Source of the DNA: Anoxybacteroides rupiense
GTDB lineage: Bacteria; Bacillota; Bacilli; Bacillales; Anoxybacillaceae
DNA: 64,000 nt
Direction: 5' to 3'
NCBI RefSeq assembly: GCF_014196195.1
Contig: NZ_JACIDF010000002.1
Span: forward strand, 372,001 to 436,000
Shown here: positions 40,313 through 50,576 of the stretch, piece by piece
How positions within the stretch are numbered: the stretch's first letter is position 1
Layout of the letters: each line of letters starts with the position of its first letter
Program-made: the position numbers and the translations under genes
The notes under the pieces: generated by a model
Seen by the model: only the letters and a program-made list of their open reading frames with translations
The model's database searches: none
What the model was told of the DNA's origin: nothing

Positions 40313-41623
40313 TTATTTATTTTTCAGGCGCCGCAGCCTTTTTTTCTGCTTTTCCATTTCTTCCTTCATTTTTTTCTTGTATCCCGGCTTTACTTTCTTT
40401 GGCTTCTTCACGGTTTTTTTGACAAGCTGATCTATTTCCCCTGCTTGCTTCGTCCGTTTGCTTCGCTGATTCCACGCCGGCAAATCGGTCCATTCTCCGC
40501 TTACAAGATCGCGCTGAATAAACTCAATGCCCATTTTTTCTAGCTTTGCTAATGCATCATAATCGGACGGCTCATAAATCGTGGCTGCTACTCCCTCATA
40601 TCCAGCGCGTCCAGTCCGGCCAACGCGATGCACGTAAAATTCAAGATCGTGAGGCAGCTCGTAATTAATCACGTGACTGACACCTTCAATATCAATGCCG
40701 CGCGCCGCTAAATCCGTAGCAACAATGTATTGAAATTCAAGATCACGAATTTGCTTCATAATTTTTTTTCGCTCTCTCGGCGTTAAATCCCCATGCAGCA
40801 CTCCTACCCTTAATCTTTTTTCATTCAGGGCATAAGCTACCTCATCAGCCATTTTTTTCGTGTTGGTAAAAACAATCGCTAAATACGGATTGTATGCAAC
40901 AAGCATGTCATACAACAATTTTAATTTATCACGATGACGAAGCGGAACGAGAATATGTTCAATTTTTTCAGCCGTCGCCTGTTTCGGAGCAACATGAACA
41001 TATTTAGGATTCTCCATATATTTTCGCAAAAATGGCTTTAATTTTTCAGGAATCGTAGCTGAAAATACGAGCATTTGCAGTTGATTGGCCATTTTCGCTG
41101 CAATTTGGTCGACATCGAAAATAAATCCCATATCCAGCATTAAATCCGCTTCATCGACCACAAGCATGTCCGCCTTATGGACAAACAACGCCTGTTCACG
41201 CAGCAGATCATTAATTCTCCCAGGCGTCCCAATAACAAGCTGTGGCTGCTTCTTCAATTTTTCAATCGTCTTTTGCTTATCCGTACCACCGATGAAACAT
41301 CGGGCATGAATCACAGCATCTGGCGGGCAATGTTTGATCATTTTTAACGCCTCATGATAAATTTGCGTCGCTAGCTCACGCGTAGGCGCTGTAATCACAG
41401 CTTGAACCTCTTCACGGGATGGATCGATTTTTTCTATGATCGGCAATAAATACGCATGAGTTTTTCCTGTCCCTGTCTGCGACTGGCCAATCACACTTTC
41501 ACCGCGAAGAATCGATGGAATCAGGCGCTCTTGGATTTCGGTTGGCTTATAAAAGCGCAGGTGCTTAATGGCTTCTATGATAAAAGGCTGAAATGCAAAT
41601 CTCTCAAACCGTGTTTCCTTCAT
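40313..41623 (-). CDS. cshB: DEAD-box RNA helicase CshB
   Basis: 436 residues from the ATG at 41623 (AAAGGAGATGAAG upstream). Q motif ([21 protein letters not shown]), Walker [14 protein letters not shown] box [14 protein letters not shown], and motif [14 protein letters not shown]. The C-terminus is very basic ([17 protein letters not shown]). Likely acts in RNA unfolding and cold adaptation. Confidence 0.94.
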   Translation of the reverse strand: MKETRFERFAFQPFIIEAIKHLRFYKPTEIQERLIPSILRGESVIGQSQTGTGKTHAYLLPIIEKIDPSREEVQAVITAPTRELATQIYHEALKMIKHCPPDAVIHARCFIGGTDKQKTIEKLKKQPQLVIGTPGRINDLLREQALFVHKADMLVVDEADLMLDMGFIFDVDQIAAKMANQLQMLVFSATIPEKLKPFLRKYMENPKYVHVAPKQATAEKIEHILVPLRHRDKLKLLYDMLVAYNPYLAIVFTNTKKMADEVAYALNEKRLRVGVLHGDLTPRERKKIMKQIRDLEFQYIVATDLAARGIDIEGVSHVINYELPHDLEFYVHRVGRTGRAGYEGVAATIYEPSDYDALAKLEKMGIEFIQRDLVSGEWTDLPAWNQRSKRTKQAGEIDQLVKKTVKKPKKVKPGYKKKMKEEMEKQKKRLRRLKNK

Positions 41624-41790
41624 TGCTTCATCTCCTTTCATTTGCCGTATTACCAAATAAACTCGACTTATCATTATAGCCGATTTTCTCTTTTCTATGC
41701 AACTATAGGCGGCCGTCTAAATAAAAAACACTTTCGATGATACTCGCATATTTTATGTTATAAACTATTTTAAGAAAGGAGGAAAAAGAG

Positions 41791-42336
41791 ATGATGAGAC
41801 CCCCAATGCCTCCAACTCCGCCGACTCGCTCATTTCCATTTATGAACTCGTCATTTTCGCCTCCAGCAGCCTATCCACAGCCAAGAATGGGCGGATTTTT
41901 ATCAAGGCTGCTTTCACGCGGACAACCAATGATGCCTTCCTCTCCTTTCTCCTCGCTGCCCATGATGCAAAACGCTGTCAGTAGCGCCAGTACAGCGACA
42001 AGCGGCGGAGGAATTAGCGGCATGCTGACAAATGTACAAAAGATGCTCGGAATTGCTCAAAACGTCGTGCCAATGGTTCAGCAATATGGACCATTTGTAA
42101 AAAACCTTCCAGCGATGATTAAAATTTTTAGGGAGCTGAAGCCGACGGATGACAATAGCGAGTCTGAAACATCAGACATAAATCCTGCCAAAGAAAAGGA
42201 AGCCAAAGAAGAAAAGAAACAGCATTCCAAAGACCAGAAAGAGCACAAGCCGCGCGAACTGCCATCCGCCAAATCAACACCAAAGGAAAGAACACCAAAA
42301 GAAGCAAAACCGTCTACCCCTAAATTGTATATCTAG
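41791..42336 (+). CDS. yqfQ: YqfQ/VrrA-like protein
   Basis: 181 residues: Pro/Ser/Met-rich start (RPPMPPTPPTRSFPF), a conserved central segment (VQKMLGIAQNVVPMVQQYGP), then a Lys/Glu-rich low-complexity tail with repeated KE and TPKE motifs. Related to the variable-repeat region protein VrrA of B. anthracis. Possibly a spore protein; function unknown. AAAGGAGG precedes the start. Confidence 0.85.
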   Translation: MMRPPMPPTPPTRSFPFMNSSFSPPAAYPQPRMGGFLSRLLSRGQPMMPSSPFSSLPMMQNAVSSASTATSGGGISGMLTNVQKMLGIAQNVVPMVQQYGPFVKNLPAMIKIFRELKPTDDNSESETSDINPAKEKEAKEEKKQHSKDQKEHKPRELPSAKSTPKERTPKEAKPSTPKLYI

Positions 42337-42416
42337 TTCTTCTTTGTATTCTTTCCCCTTCTCCGATATAATGAAAAAGAAGTGCCAATGGGCAGAGCGA
42401 AGGAGGGGCTTTACAA

Positions 42417-43376
42417 ATGGAAGTAATCAAAATAACACCGCGCGGCTATTGCTATGGAGTGGTTGACGCGATGGTAATGGCCAGAAATGCCGCGTTAGAT
42501 CCAACACTGCCAAGACCGATCTACATTTTAGGAATGATCGTTCATAATAAACACGTAACCGATGCATTCTCTGAAGAAGGCATCATCACGCTTGATGGAG
42601 AAAACCGTTTAGAACTGCTTGAAAAAATTGAGCATGGAACGGTCATCTTTACGGCGCATGGCGTTTCTCCAGAAGTGAAGAAGCGAGCTCGTGAAAAAGG
42701 GCTTGTCACCATTGACGCCACATGCCCAGATGTCACAAAAACCCATGATTTGATTCGCGAAAAACTAAAAGCCGGATATGAAATCATTTATATCGGCAAA
42801 AAGGGGCATCCAGAGCCTGAAGGAGCCATTGGTATCGATCCGTCGCGCATTCATCTTGTTGAGACGCTAGCGGATGTTGACAAGCTAAATATTCATAGTG
42901 AACACATAATGGTGACGAATCAAACCACCATGAGCCAATGGGATGTAGCGGATATTATGAAGAAAGTGCAAGAAAAGTATCCGCAAGTAGAAGTGCATAA
43001 AGAAATTTGTTTAGCCACACAGCTTCGCCAAGAAGCGGTTGCCGAGCAGGCAAAAGAGGCAGATGTAACCATCGTCGTAGGCGATCCGCGGAGCAATAAC
43101 TCCAACCGGCTTGCGCAAGTATCGGAAGAAATCGCTGGAACAAAAGCATACCGCATAGCGGATGTAACCGAAATCGAAATCGATTGGATTAAAGATGCGA
43201 AAAAGGTGGCTGTCACCGCTGGCGCTTCGACACCGACTCCGATCACCAAAGAAGTGATCGAATTTCTCCAGCAGTTTGATCCAAACAATCCGGAAACGTG
43301 GAAACGCGAGCGCAAAGTACCGCTGCAAAAAATCTTGCCGAAAGTCAAAACAAAGCAACAAGAAACCGGGGTTTAA
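42417..43376 (+). CDS. ispH: 4-hydroxy-3-methylbut-2-enyl diphosphate reductase
   Basis: Last enzyme of the non-mevalonate pathway, giving IPP and DMAPP. 319 residues. Iron-sulfur ligands are the Cys in [11 protein letters not shown], in [12 protein letters not shown] and in [12 protein letters not shown]; the catalytic Glu lies in [10 protein letters not shown] and following region. AGGAGGGG precedes the ATG. A terminator follows immediately. Confidence 0.97.
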   Translation: MEVIKITPRGYCYGVVDAMVMARNAALDPTLPRPIYILGMIVHNKHVTDAFSEEGIITLDGENRLELLEKIEHGTVIFTAHGVSPEVKKRAREKGLVTIDATCPDVTKTHDLIREKLKAGYEIIYIGKKGHPEPEGAIGIDPSRIHLVETLADVDKLNIHSEHIMVTNQTTMSQWDVADIMKKVQEKYPQVEVHKEICLATQLRQEAVAEQAKEADVTIVVGDPRSNNSNRLAQVSEEIAGTKAYRIADVTEIEIDWIKDAKKVAVTAGASTPTPITKEVIEFLQQFDPNNPETWKRERKVPLQKILPKVKTKQQETGV

Positions 43377-43396
43377 GTCAGCCCCGGTTTTTATTT
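43361..43396. terminator. terminator after ispH
   Basis: AACCGGGG and CCCCGGTT form the stem, followed by TTTATTTC on the plus strand. It overlaps the end of ispH. Confidence 0.85.
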
Positions 43397-43410
43397 CGCC
43401 ATTCAGTAGG

Positions 43411-44532
43411 TTACACAAATGTAAACGGATCTGTATGGACTTTTGACGCATAAACAGCGGTATTCCACTTTTTCTTGGCAAATTCCTGTTCTAAAAAGCG
43501 GGCAACTCCCTGTTTCATCACTTTTTCCACATTATGTCCCGGATCAACGATATTTAACCCAAGGGCCATAGCATCGTGCGCTACATGATAATAAACATCG
43601 CCCGTTACATACACATCTGCTCCGCTCATTTTCGCTTGCCGAATATATTTATTTCCGTCTCCGCCGACAACAGCTACCTTTTTCACCGGATCGTCAAGCT
43701 GTCCTACAACACGAACCGCAGGGACATCAAGCGATTTTTTGACGTGCTCTGCAAACTCTCCCAATGTCGTTTCCTGTAGCAGCTTCCCTACTCTGCCCAA
43801 TCCCCATGTATGCCCCTGATTGTCAAGCGAATAGACATCATATGCGACCTCTTCATACGGATGGGCTTTCAGCATAGCCGCAATGACTTTTTTTTGCAGA
43901 GAAGCGGGGACAATCGTTTCAATCCGCACTTCCTCTACCTGTTCAAGCTCACCCTTTGCTCCAATAAATGGATTCGCTCCGTCTTCTGGCAAAAATGTGC
44001 CGATCCCTTCACTGTTAAATGTGCAATAACTATAATTCCCAATATGGCCAGCGCCGGCATGTCCAAGCGCTTCCCGAACAGCAGAGGCATGAGTTTTCGG
44101 AACATACACTACTAATTTTTTCAATTTCTCTTCATACGTTGGCGCAAGCACCTCTACTTCCTTCAGTCCAAGCGCCTCAGCGAGCCAGTCATTGACGCCT
44201 CCTTGGGCGATATCTAAATTCGTATGAGCTGCATACACTGTGATATTATGCTTTAAGCATTTTTCAATGATGCGCCCTTGGGCTTGATCAGTTAAAATCT
44301 GCTTCAGAGGACGATAAAGAGGCGGATGGTGGGCGATCATTAAATCTGCGCGATTAGCGATCGCCTCATCCACTACCTCTTCCAGCACATCTAGCGCAAT
44401 GAATACAGTATGAATCGGCTTATTCAACGTTCCCATTTGTAAACCGATTGGATCCCCTTCCATTGCTAACGACTTCGGGGCAAATTGTTCAAATAATTGA
44501 ATGACTTCATATCCATTTGGAACCTTGCTCAT
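43411..44532 (-). CDS. yqfO: Nif3-like dinuclear metal protein YqfO
   Basis: 373 residues. The two Nif3 halves (N-terminal MIAHHPPLYRPLKQI with metal His, C-terminal GGDGNKYIRQAKMSGADVYVTGDVYYHVAHDA) flank a PII/CutA-like insert (VYVPKTHASAVREALGHAG). Family once annotated as GTP cyclohydrolase 1 type 2; the true role is uncertain. Overlaps trmK by 4 bp (ATGA), a very conserved pair. Confidence 0.94.
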   Translation of the reverse strand: MSKVPNGYEVIQLFEQFAPKSLAMEGDPIGLQMGTLNKPIHTVFIALDVLEEVVDEAIANRADLMIAHHPPLYRPLKQILTDQAQGRIIEKCLKHNITVYAAHTNLDIAQGGVNDWLAEALGLKEVEVLAPTYEEKLKKLVVYVPKTHASAVREALGHAGAGHIGNYSYCTFNSEGIGTFLPEDGANPFIGAKGELEQVEEVRIETIVPASLQKKVIAAMLKAHPYEEVAYDVYSLDNQGHTWGLGRVGKLLQETTLGEFAEHVKKSLDVPAVRVVGQLDDPVKKVAVVGGDGNKYIRQAKMSGADVYVTGDVYYHVAHDAMALGLNIVDPGHNVEKVMKQGVARFLEQEFAKKKWNTAVYASKVHTDPFTFV

Positions 44533-45239
44533 CGCAATACCTCCTCGATCAGTTGAATTTTGCGCTCTAGCTCTTGCTTTTTTTTCATACTTTCCTGCGT
44601 GAGTGCTTTTTCTTCAAGCTGCGCAATAATTTTCTTCCAATGCTCGAGCTCACTTCGCCATTTTTTTAAAAAGATGTCATTCCTCTCTTTCAGTAAAAAC
44701 GGGCCAAGAAGCAATTCAGCCTCTATATGGTCATGGTTATAAGGCTTTAAACCGTTTCCTTGCTCGGCGACAAGAACCTCATAAATTTGTCCGTCCTCCT
44801 CCAAAATCCGTTCCGCCACAAGCTCCCATCCATGGGAAATCAGCCAGTTTCTCACAACATGTGCTCCGACATTCGGCTGTAAAATCAACCGCTGAACCCC
44901 TGATAATTTCTCCTTGCCATTCTCTAGAATATGAGCAATCAACGTTCCGCCCATCCCAGCAACCGTCACACAATCCACTTCATCCGGCTCGATTACAGCC
45001 AGACCGTCTCCTTTTCTCACAAAAATAACTTGGCTAAGTCCTGTTTTTTCGACCTGCTTTTGTGCCGAGCGGAACGGTCCGTCAGCCACTTCCCCGGCAA
45101 CAGCCTTCGTAATATAGCCATGCAAATACGCATAGCATGGCAAATAGGCATGGTCAGATCCTATATCAGCCAGTTTCGATTTTTTCGGTATAAATGAAAC
45201 AACGGTTTCTAGCCGCTTTGACAGTTTTAACTCATTCAT
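44529..45239 (-). CDS. trmK: tRNA (adenine22-N1)-methyltransferase
   Basis: 236 residues from the ATG at 45239 (AAAGGGAG upstream); the longer reading is not supported. SAM site LADIGSDHAYLPCYA, catalytic region TVAGMGGTLI, LQPNVGAHVVRNWL, and a C-terminal coiled coil typical of TrmK. It methylates A22 of tRNA. Between cccA and yqfO as in B. subtilis. Confidence 0.94.
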   Translation of the reverse strand: MNELKLSKRLETVVSFIPKKSKLADIGSDHAYLPCYAYLHGYITKAVAGEVADGPFRSAQKQVEKTGLSQVIFVRKGDGLAVIEPDEVDCVTVAGMGGTLIAHILENGKEKLSGVQRLILQPNVGAHVVRNWLISHGWELVAERILEEDGQIYEVLVAEQGNGLKPYNHDHIEAELLLGPFLLKERNDIFLKKWRSELEHWKKIIAQLEEKALTQESMKKKQELERKIQLIEEVLR

Positions 45240-45289
45240 TGTATCTCCCTTTCCGCACTGCGACATGATCGCCTTTATTGTATCATAAA

Positions 45290-45325
45290 CAAAAAATCCC
45301 TTCACCCAAGGTAAAGGGACTTTGG
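45290..45325 (-). terminator. terminator after cccA
   Basis: Minus strand: AGTCCCTTTACC pairs with GGTGAAGGGATT, followed by TTTTG. Confidence 0.8.
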
Positions 45326-45328
45326 CTA

Positions 45329-45691
45329 TTATTGCAATTTTGAAAGCCATTTGGCCATCTCGTCAGCTTTTTCTGGCGGTACAAGTCCTGCAGGCATATT
45401 GCCGCGACCGTTTTCAAGGACATGCTTGATTTCGTCTACTGAGAGACGTTTTCCAACACCTTTTAATGACGGACCGACGCCACCTTCGTAATTCACGCCA
45501 TGACAGCCGCTACATGTTTGTTTATAAAAGTCTTCTGGTTTTGCAGCTGTTGTTTGTTCTGTTTTAGCTCCGCCCTCTTTCTCTTTTGCCATCTCTTTAG
45601 CGTCGCCAAGCCCTTTAAATGAAAGAGCAATCATTAGACCAATCCCAAATACCATGATAATAACAAATGGGATTAACGGGTTTCGATTCAT
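45329..45691 (-). CDS. cccA: cytochrome c-550, membrane-anchored
   Basis: 120 residues. N-terminal membrane anchor (PLIPFVIIMVFGIGLMIAL), a charged linker, and a class I cytochrome c domain with the haem motif CSGCH and axial Met in NMPAG. Transfers electrons on the outer face of the membrane. GGGAGG precedes the ATG. Upstream region shows no other gene. Confidence 0.94.
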   Translation of the reverse strand: MNRNPLIPFVIIMVFGIGLMIALSFKGLGDAKEMAKEKEGGAKTEQTTAAKPEDFYKQTCSGCHGVNYEGGVGPSLKGVGKRLSVDEIKHVLENGRGNMPAGLVPPEKADEMAKWLSKLQ

Positions 45692-45824
45692 CAGTTTAAC
45701 CTCCCTTATGTATAGACTATCCTGAAAATGTAACCGCTACAAACAATTTTATTTTACTGTAAATCTGGAAGAAGGAAAAGCCCTAAATCACTTTCTCGCT
45801 GAAAATCGTCGAAAAAGAGCGACA

Positions 45825-46358
45825 TTACACAAAAAAGGAACCAATGAGCAATGCAATGCCGAACACCCCTGAGATCGCAAAATAAAGCAGCCGCATGCGA
45901 AGGCCAAAAACAATCCACAATGCGCAATTTAAAAAAATCACCAAAGCGGAGATCGGCTTGTTTTTGGGAAAATAATAATCACTCAAATGAACAGAAGCCA
46001 AAAAGACCAAAAAAGCGCCGATAATGAGCGGCAGATGCACGAGCCTCGCTTCTTTTCTCCATTTCCATATTCCAATAAAGCAAAGAAGAATAAAAAAGGA
46101 TAAAAGGAGCATTTGCAAAACAAACGACAATTCAGTAAAATAAATGGCAAGAACACTTATTGGCAACAAAAGACAAATTAACAATATAAAGAAAATGTGA
46201 AGCCAAGCGCCTGCCCTCCTCACAGCCGTCTGAGCCGAGGAGCGGTCTCCTTCTGTATAAAGCGCTAGCAAATAATCGCAATATTGCTCTGGAAGAAGGC
46301 GTGAGCGCTTCCAATATTCAATTTCTCTTACAATGATTTCGCGTCGTTTTTCATCCAT
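45825..46358 (-). CDS. hypothetical membrane protein
   Basis: 177 residues: a soluble N-terminal region (REIEYWKRSRLLPEQYCDYL) that recalls the start of DUF2157-type proteins, then five close membrane helices from IFFILLICLLLPISVLAIYF to ISGVFGIALLIGSFFV. Not recognised further. Lies between sigA and cccA; B. subtilis has other genes here. Confidence 0.75.
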   Translation of the reverse strand: MDEKRREIIVREIEYWKRSRLLPEQYCDYLLALYTEGDRSSAQTAVRRAGAWLHIFFILLICLLLPISVLAIYFTELSFVLQMLLLSFFILLCFIGIWKWRKEARLVHLPLIIGAFLVFLASVHLSDYYFPKNKPISALVIFLNCALWIVFGLRMRLLYFAISGVFGIALLIGSFFV

Positions 46359-46386
46359 GCTGATCGACCTTCCTGGTTGGAAATAA

Positions 46387-46424
46387 AAATAGTTTACTTC
46401 TCTTGCGGCAGAAGTAAACTATTG
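46387..46424 (-). terminator. terminator, second after sigA
   Basis: Minus strand: AATAGTTTACTTCT and AGAAGTAAACTATT form a 14-bp stem, followed by TTTATTTCC. Confidence 0.75.
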
Positions 46425-46461
46425 GTCTCAACCTTTATTTTGTAGACGCGGGCAAGAGCCC

Positions 46462-46493
46462 GTGAAAAAAGAAGGATCTCCTTCTTTTTTCAC
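46462..46493. terminator. terminator, first after sigA
   Basis: GTGAAAAAAGAAGGA and its exact complement surround a 2-base loop. A run of T lies inside the stem on both strands. Together with the hairpin at 46387 it closes the dnaG-sigA operon. Confidence 0.7.
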
Positions 46494-46553
46494 ACAACGC
46501 TCTGCATATGGATTCATGCGATGTTGTTGAGAGCCATTTTTTCAGCGCAGACA

Positions 46554-47678
46554 TTACTCTAAAAAGTCTTTCAAACGCTTGCTACGGCTTGGATGACGCA
46601 ACTTCCGGAGCGCTTTCGCTTCAATTTGTCGAATACGCTCTCTCGTAACGCCGAACACTTTTCCTACTTCTTCAAGCGTACGAGTGCGCCCATCATCTAA
46701 GCCAAAGCGAAGACGGAGCACATTTTCTTCACGATCAGTAAGCGTATCAAGGACATCTTCAAGCTGCTCTTTTAATAACTCATATGCCGCATGTTCGGAA
46801 GGGGAGGTTGCATCCTGATCTTCGATGAAGTCTCCTAGATGTGAATCGTCCTCTTCACCGATCGGCGTTTCAAGCGATACAGGCTCTTGGGCAATCTTCA
46901 GAATTTCGCGGACTTTCTCTGGCGTCAAATCCATTTCCTCTGCGATTTCTTCTGGAGATGGCTCGCGGCCAAGATCCTGAAGAAGCTGGCGCTGCACGCG
47001 AATCAGCTTGTTGATCGTTTCCACCATATGCACAGGGATGCGGATCGTCCGAGCCTGATCAGCGATAGCCCGAGTAATCGCTTGACGGATCCACCATGTG
47101 GCATACGTACTAAATTTATAGCCTTTTCGATAATCGAACTTCTCAACAGCTTTAATTAGACCCATGTTCCCTTCTTGAATTAAATCCAGAAACAGCATGC
47201 CACGTCCGACATACCGTTTGGCAATGCTGACAACAAGGCGCAAGTTAGCTTCCGTTAACCGCCGTTTCGCTTCTTCATCTCCCTGCTCAATGCGCTTGGC
47301 CAGCTCGATTTCTTCTTCGGCAGAAAGCAGCGGAACGCGGCCAATTTCTTTTAAATACATGCGGACAGGATCATTAATTTTTACGCCGGGAGGAACCGTT
47401 AAATCATTTAGATCAAATTCCTCCTCTTTTACAAGGTCATCGAGATCTGGGTCATCGTCTAAATCCGATTCGCTAATAATATCCACACCCTGCTCCGTTA
47501 AATACTCATAGTATTCATCCATTTGATCTGAATCGAGATCGAAACCAGATAAGCGCTCGGCAATTTCTTCATATGTTAATACACCGCGTTTTTTTCCTAA
47601 TTCCAGTAACTGTTCTTTTACTTGTTCCAGAGTTACATCAGAGTCGACTTGTTTTGAACGAGCTGATTTTTCAGCCAT
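46554..47678 (-). CDS. sigA: primary RNA polymerase sigma factor
   Basis: 374 residues, the usual length for bacilli. Region 1.1 is acidic; region 1.2 [16 protein letters not shown]; region 2.4 [20 protein letters not shown]; region 3 [17 protein letters not shown]; region 4.2 [20 protein letters not shown]. It directs most growth-phase transcription. AGAAGGAGGGG precedes the ATG. 33 bp after dnaG in the macromolecular synthesis operon. Confidence 0.98.
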   Translation of the reverse strand: MAEKSARSKQVDSDVTLEQVKEQLLELGKKRGVLTYEEIAERLSGFDLDSDQMDEYYEYLTEQGVDIISESDLDDDPDLDDLVKEEEFDLNDLTVPPGVKINDPVRMYLKEIGRVPLLSAEEEIELAKRIEQGDEEAKRRLTEANLRLVVSIAKRYVGRGMLFLDLIQEGNMGLIKAVEKFDYRKGYKFSTYATWWIRQAITRAIADQARTIRIPVHMVETINKLIRVQRQLLQDLGREPSPEEIAEEMDLTPEKVREILKIAQEPVSLETPIGEEDDSHLGDFIEDQDATSPSEHAAYELLKEQLEDVLDTLTDREENVLRLRFGLDDGRTRTLEEVGKVFGVTRERIRQIEAKALRKLRHPSRSKRLKDFLE

Positions 47679-47711
47679 TTCGTCCCCTCCTTCTAAAACT
47701 TTCAGACGACA

Positions 47712-49514
47712 TTATGAACTAGATAACAACTTTTTCATTTCGAGAATTTCTTTAGCGATGCGTGCAGCTCTCAGAAAATCCTTCTGGCGCTCCGCTTCGA
47801 TTTTTTCTTGCTCTTTTTGCTTTAGGTTTAACCATTTTGGGTAATTCAACACATGTTTCATGTAATCATTTAATTCTTGTGATGAAAGGTTTTCATTGAT
47901 AAGCATCATTGATAGCTCCGTCACAAGCGGTTTTAATCCATCGGGTATTCGCGCAACTAGCGCGCTGACATCAGGTTCGTTTCCTTCTTCATAAAACGCA
48001 TAAATGTAAGCGGCAATTGCCCGATGCTCCTCAATGTTGAAATCGCCTTGAATCGTCTGCTGCACAGTAAAGGCCACATCTCGGTTTCGAAGCATGTGAG
48101 CAAGCAACAACCTCTCAGCGTTATGAAATGCTGGAAAAAGTTTCTTCGAAGGTAGTTGCGGAGCCGCAGTCGACTGCCTACTATTTGAAGAAGCGGCTGT
48201 TCTCGTTTTTTTGTAGCGCTCCAGCTGCTGCTGCAAAGCTGACAAGGAGAGAGAAAATTCATCTGCCAGCTGCCGCAGATAATAATCTAACTCGACGGGA
48301 TTCGATAACTGGGCGATTTCCTTTAGCGCCTCTTCAATATAGCGAATTTGCTCGCTTTCATTTTGCAGATTTTTTCCTTTACGCAAATAGGCCATTTTAA
48401 AAGCCATCAATGTGCCGCTCGCTTCAAGCACATTATGCCGAAATCGCTCTAGGCCGTATGTTCTAATATATTCATCTGGATCAAGGCCATCAGGAACAGC
48501 GGCGATTCTTACGTAGCATCCTGCTTTTTCTAAAAGCTCCGCTGCCCGAAGAGTGGCTTCCACCCCTGCTGTATCACCATCATAGCAAATGACGATCGAC
48601 TCCACGTTGCGTCTGAGAATGCGCGCTTGCTCGTCAGTTAACGCTGTGCCCATCGTCGCGATAGCATTTGAAACTCCCGCTTTAAATGCTGAAATAACAT
48701 CAGCAAACCCCTCGAATAAAACAGCCTGCTGCAGCTTTCGAATATGCAGCCGAGCTTGATGAAAATTATATAAAATCTTACCCTTATGAAAGATCGAGGT
48801 CTCTGGGCTGTTTAGATACTTCGGCTGTCCTTCTCCTAAAATGCGTCCGGAAAACGCGACCGCTTCTCCGTGATGATTATGGATTGGAAACATCACACGA
48901 TTGCGAAAACGATCAAAATATTCTCCGTTTTCCTTTCGAATCACGAGTCCGGCTTTTTCCATCAGGTCAAGCGGAAACCCACGGCTTTTTAAAAATTTCA
49001 CAGCAAAATCCCAAGAATGAGGCGAATAGCCGATTTCGAATTGCTCGATTACTTCGCGGGTCATGCCTCGCTCCTGTAAATAATCAAGTGCATGTTGCCC
49101 CTCTTTTGTATTTATGAGCAAATGATGATAAAATTTCTTTAAAAGTTCATGCGCCTCTATCATTTTTTTGGCATCGCTTGCTTCAGCTGACCTTTTATGC
49201 TGATGATCAAGAGGGAGAGGCGCCAAATCTATATTGGCCCTCGCTGCCAGCCTTGCGGCTGCATCGGTAAACGAAAGGCCTTCTATGTCCATTAGGAACG
49301 AGAACACGTTCCCGCCCGCTCCACAACCAAAGCAATGGAAAATTTGCTTTTCGGGTGAAACCGAAAAAGACGGCGTTTTCTCTCCATGAAACGGACATAG
49401 TCCAAAATAGTTACGTCCTTGTTTTTTCAGCTGAACGTAATCGCTGATCACATCAACAATATCGACTGATCGCCGGATTTCTTCAATCATTTCTTCGGGA
49501 ATGCGGTATCCCAT
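47712..49514 (-). CDS. dnaG: DNA primase
   Basis: 600 residues. CHC2 zinc finger (CPFHGEKTPSF ... FHCFGCGAGG, about residues 40-64), the polymerase core with TOPRIM (LFEGFADVISAFKAG and ICYDGDTAGVEA), and a C-terminal DnaB-binding helical domain from about residue 450. Makes RNA primers for replication. A CGGAG site precedes the ATG. Confidence 0.97.
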   Translation of the reverse strand: MGYRIPEEMIEEIRRSVDIVDVISDYVQLKKQGRNYFGLCPFHGEKTPSFSVSPEKQIFHCFGCGAGGNVFSFLMDIEGLSFTDAAARLAARANIDLAPLPLDHQHKRSAEASDAKKMIEAHELLKKFYHHLLINTKEGQHALDYLQERGMTREVIEQFEIGYSPHSWDFAVKFLKSRGFPLDLMEKAGLVIRKENGEYFDRFRNRVMFPIHNHHGEAVAFSGRILGEGQPKYLNSPETSIFHKGKILYNFHQARLHIRKLQQAVLFEGFADVISAFKAGVSNAIATMGTALTDEQARILRRNVESIVICYDGDTAGVEATLRAAELLEKAGCYVRIAAVPDGLDPDEYIRTYGLERFRHNVLEASGTLMAFKMAYLRKGKNLQNESEQIRYIEEALKEIAQLSNPVELDYYLRQLADEFSLSLSALQQQLERYKKTRTAASSNSRQSTAAPQLPSKKLFPAFHNAERLLLAHMLRNRDVAFTVQQTIQGDFNIEEHRAIAAYIYAFYEEGNEPDVSALVARIPDGLKPLVTELSMMLINENLSSQELNDYMKHVLNYPKWLNLKQKEQEKIEAERQKDFLRAARIAKEILEMKKLLSSS

Positions 49515-49546
49515 ACGAACAACTCCGTAATTTTATTATTCTCGTC

Positions 49547-49996
49547 CTATGCCTTATTTCCTGCGGATTTCGACAAAATTTTTTCGAAACTTTTTCGAAA
49601 GGTCTGCCGCTCTTCATCAGAGAAACGTTTCATTCCTTTCATACGCACACCTTGTCTCCGTTGTTTTGCATGAAGATAGCGAATATAGAGCACATGTCCT
49701 ATCCCATCTTCGCTATACATTTTTCCTTGAGGAGACATCACACAAATGTCCCGATTGACTAATAAGCTTGCCAATCCGATATCGTGCGTAATCACAACAT
49801 CCCCCTTTTGCGCATGATTAACAATATACAAATCAACAGCTTCTCTTTCCGTATCTACATATACCCACTCCATTTCCGCCACATGTGAAAAATGGTTATA
49901 TGAAGATACAAAAACACTTTGTACATTATATTGACGAGCAAGAGAGAAAATTTCATCTTTTACAGGACAAGCGTCTGCATCGACAAAAACAGTCAT
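49547..49996 (-). CDS. yqxD: YaiI/YqxD family PIN-like protein
   Basis: 149 residues from the ATG at 49996. Begins MTVFVDADACPVKDEIF, the family's N-terminal signature; DIGLASLL and the later GKMYSEDGIGHVLYIR are also typical. Family of about 150 residues, unknown function, next to dnaG in bacilli. The frame is open to 50083, but that extension (29 residues, Arg-rich) is not family-like. Confidence 0.88.
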   Translation of the reverse strand: MTVFVDADACPVKDEIFSLARQYNVQSVFVSSYNHFSHVAEMEWVYVDTEREAVDLYIVNHAQKGDVVITHDIGLASLLVNRDICVMSPQGKMYSEDGIGHVLYIRYLHAKQRRQGVRMKGMKRFSDEERQTFRKSFEKILSKSAGNKA

Positions 49997-50561
49997 ATGT
50001 CGCCCGTCGCCTTTTTTACATTCTACACCATCTTCAAAAATCCTTCTTCTCCTCCCATGAACATAAACGAATTTTGTCGACATCTTCCTCTTGACAATAA
50101 GCTATCAATAGTTTACTCGTTCTATCTCTGCTCTAAACGTAGCACGGTTTATTTTTATCACAATTTTTTATTATAATACAATCAATACGAATGCGCCAGA
50201 AAAAAATAAAAGAATGCCTATGATGCTAGTCGAGCGTTATGTCCAACCATAGACGGAGCTCGACATGTTAACCCATGCACAACTATGGAGTTCAACGACC
50301 TTGGCTTATCTCCGATCCTCGAAAAAAGGATTCTATTTTTGGAACGGCTATATGCGCTTCCATTTCTTTACCTAACACTAAGACAACATTATCTGGCACC
50401 ATGAACAAAACGATAGATGCTGCAAAATTATGCATTTTCCAGCTAAAAGGAAATTCAAAAATATCACGAATGATCGCTGAAAAGTCGAAGACCGAAACAA
50501 ACAAAAAAAGAAGCCATTGATAACATTGCATGGATAGCAATGAAAATCATGAGGCTTCCCC
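49997..50561. other. intergenic between yqfL and yqxD, without an intact gene
   Basis: The right part holds the yqfL terminator (50508-50576). Opposite-strand frames at 50275-50540 overlap that terminator and have no ribosome binding site. The rest is A+T rich and shows nothing else. Confidence 0.5.
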
Positions 50562-50576
50562 TTATAGCTTCCGTTT
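50508..50576 (-). terminator. terminator after yqfL
   Basis: Minus strand: GAAGCCTCATGATTTTCATT and complementary ATGTTATCAATGGCTTC sections form a long stem-loop, followed by TTTTTTTG. Confidence 0.7.

Noticed and set aside
50275-50540. Two overlapping opposite frames of about 80 codons upstream of yqxD
   Set aside because: Both overlap the yqfL terminator and lack ribosome binding sites.
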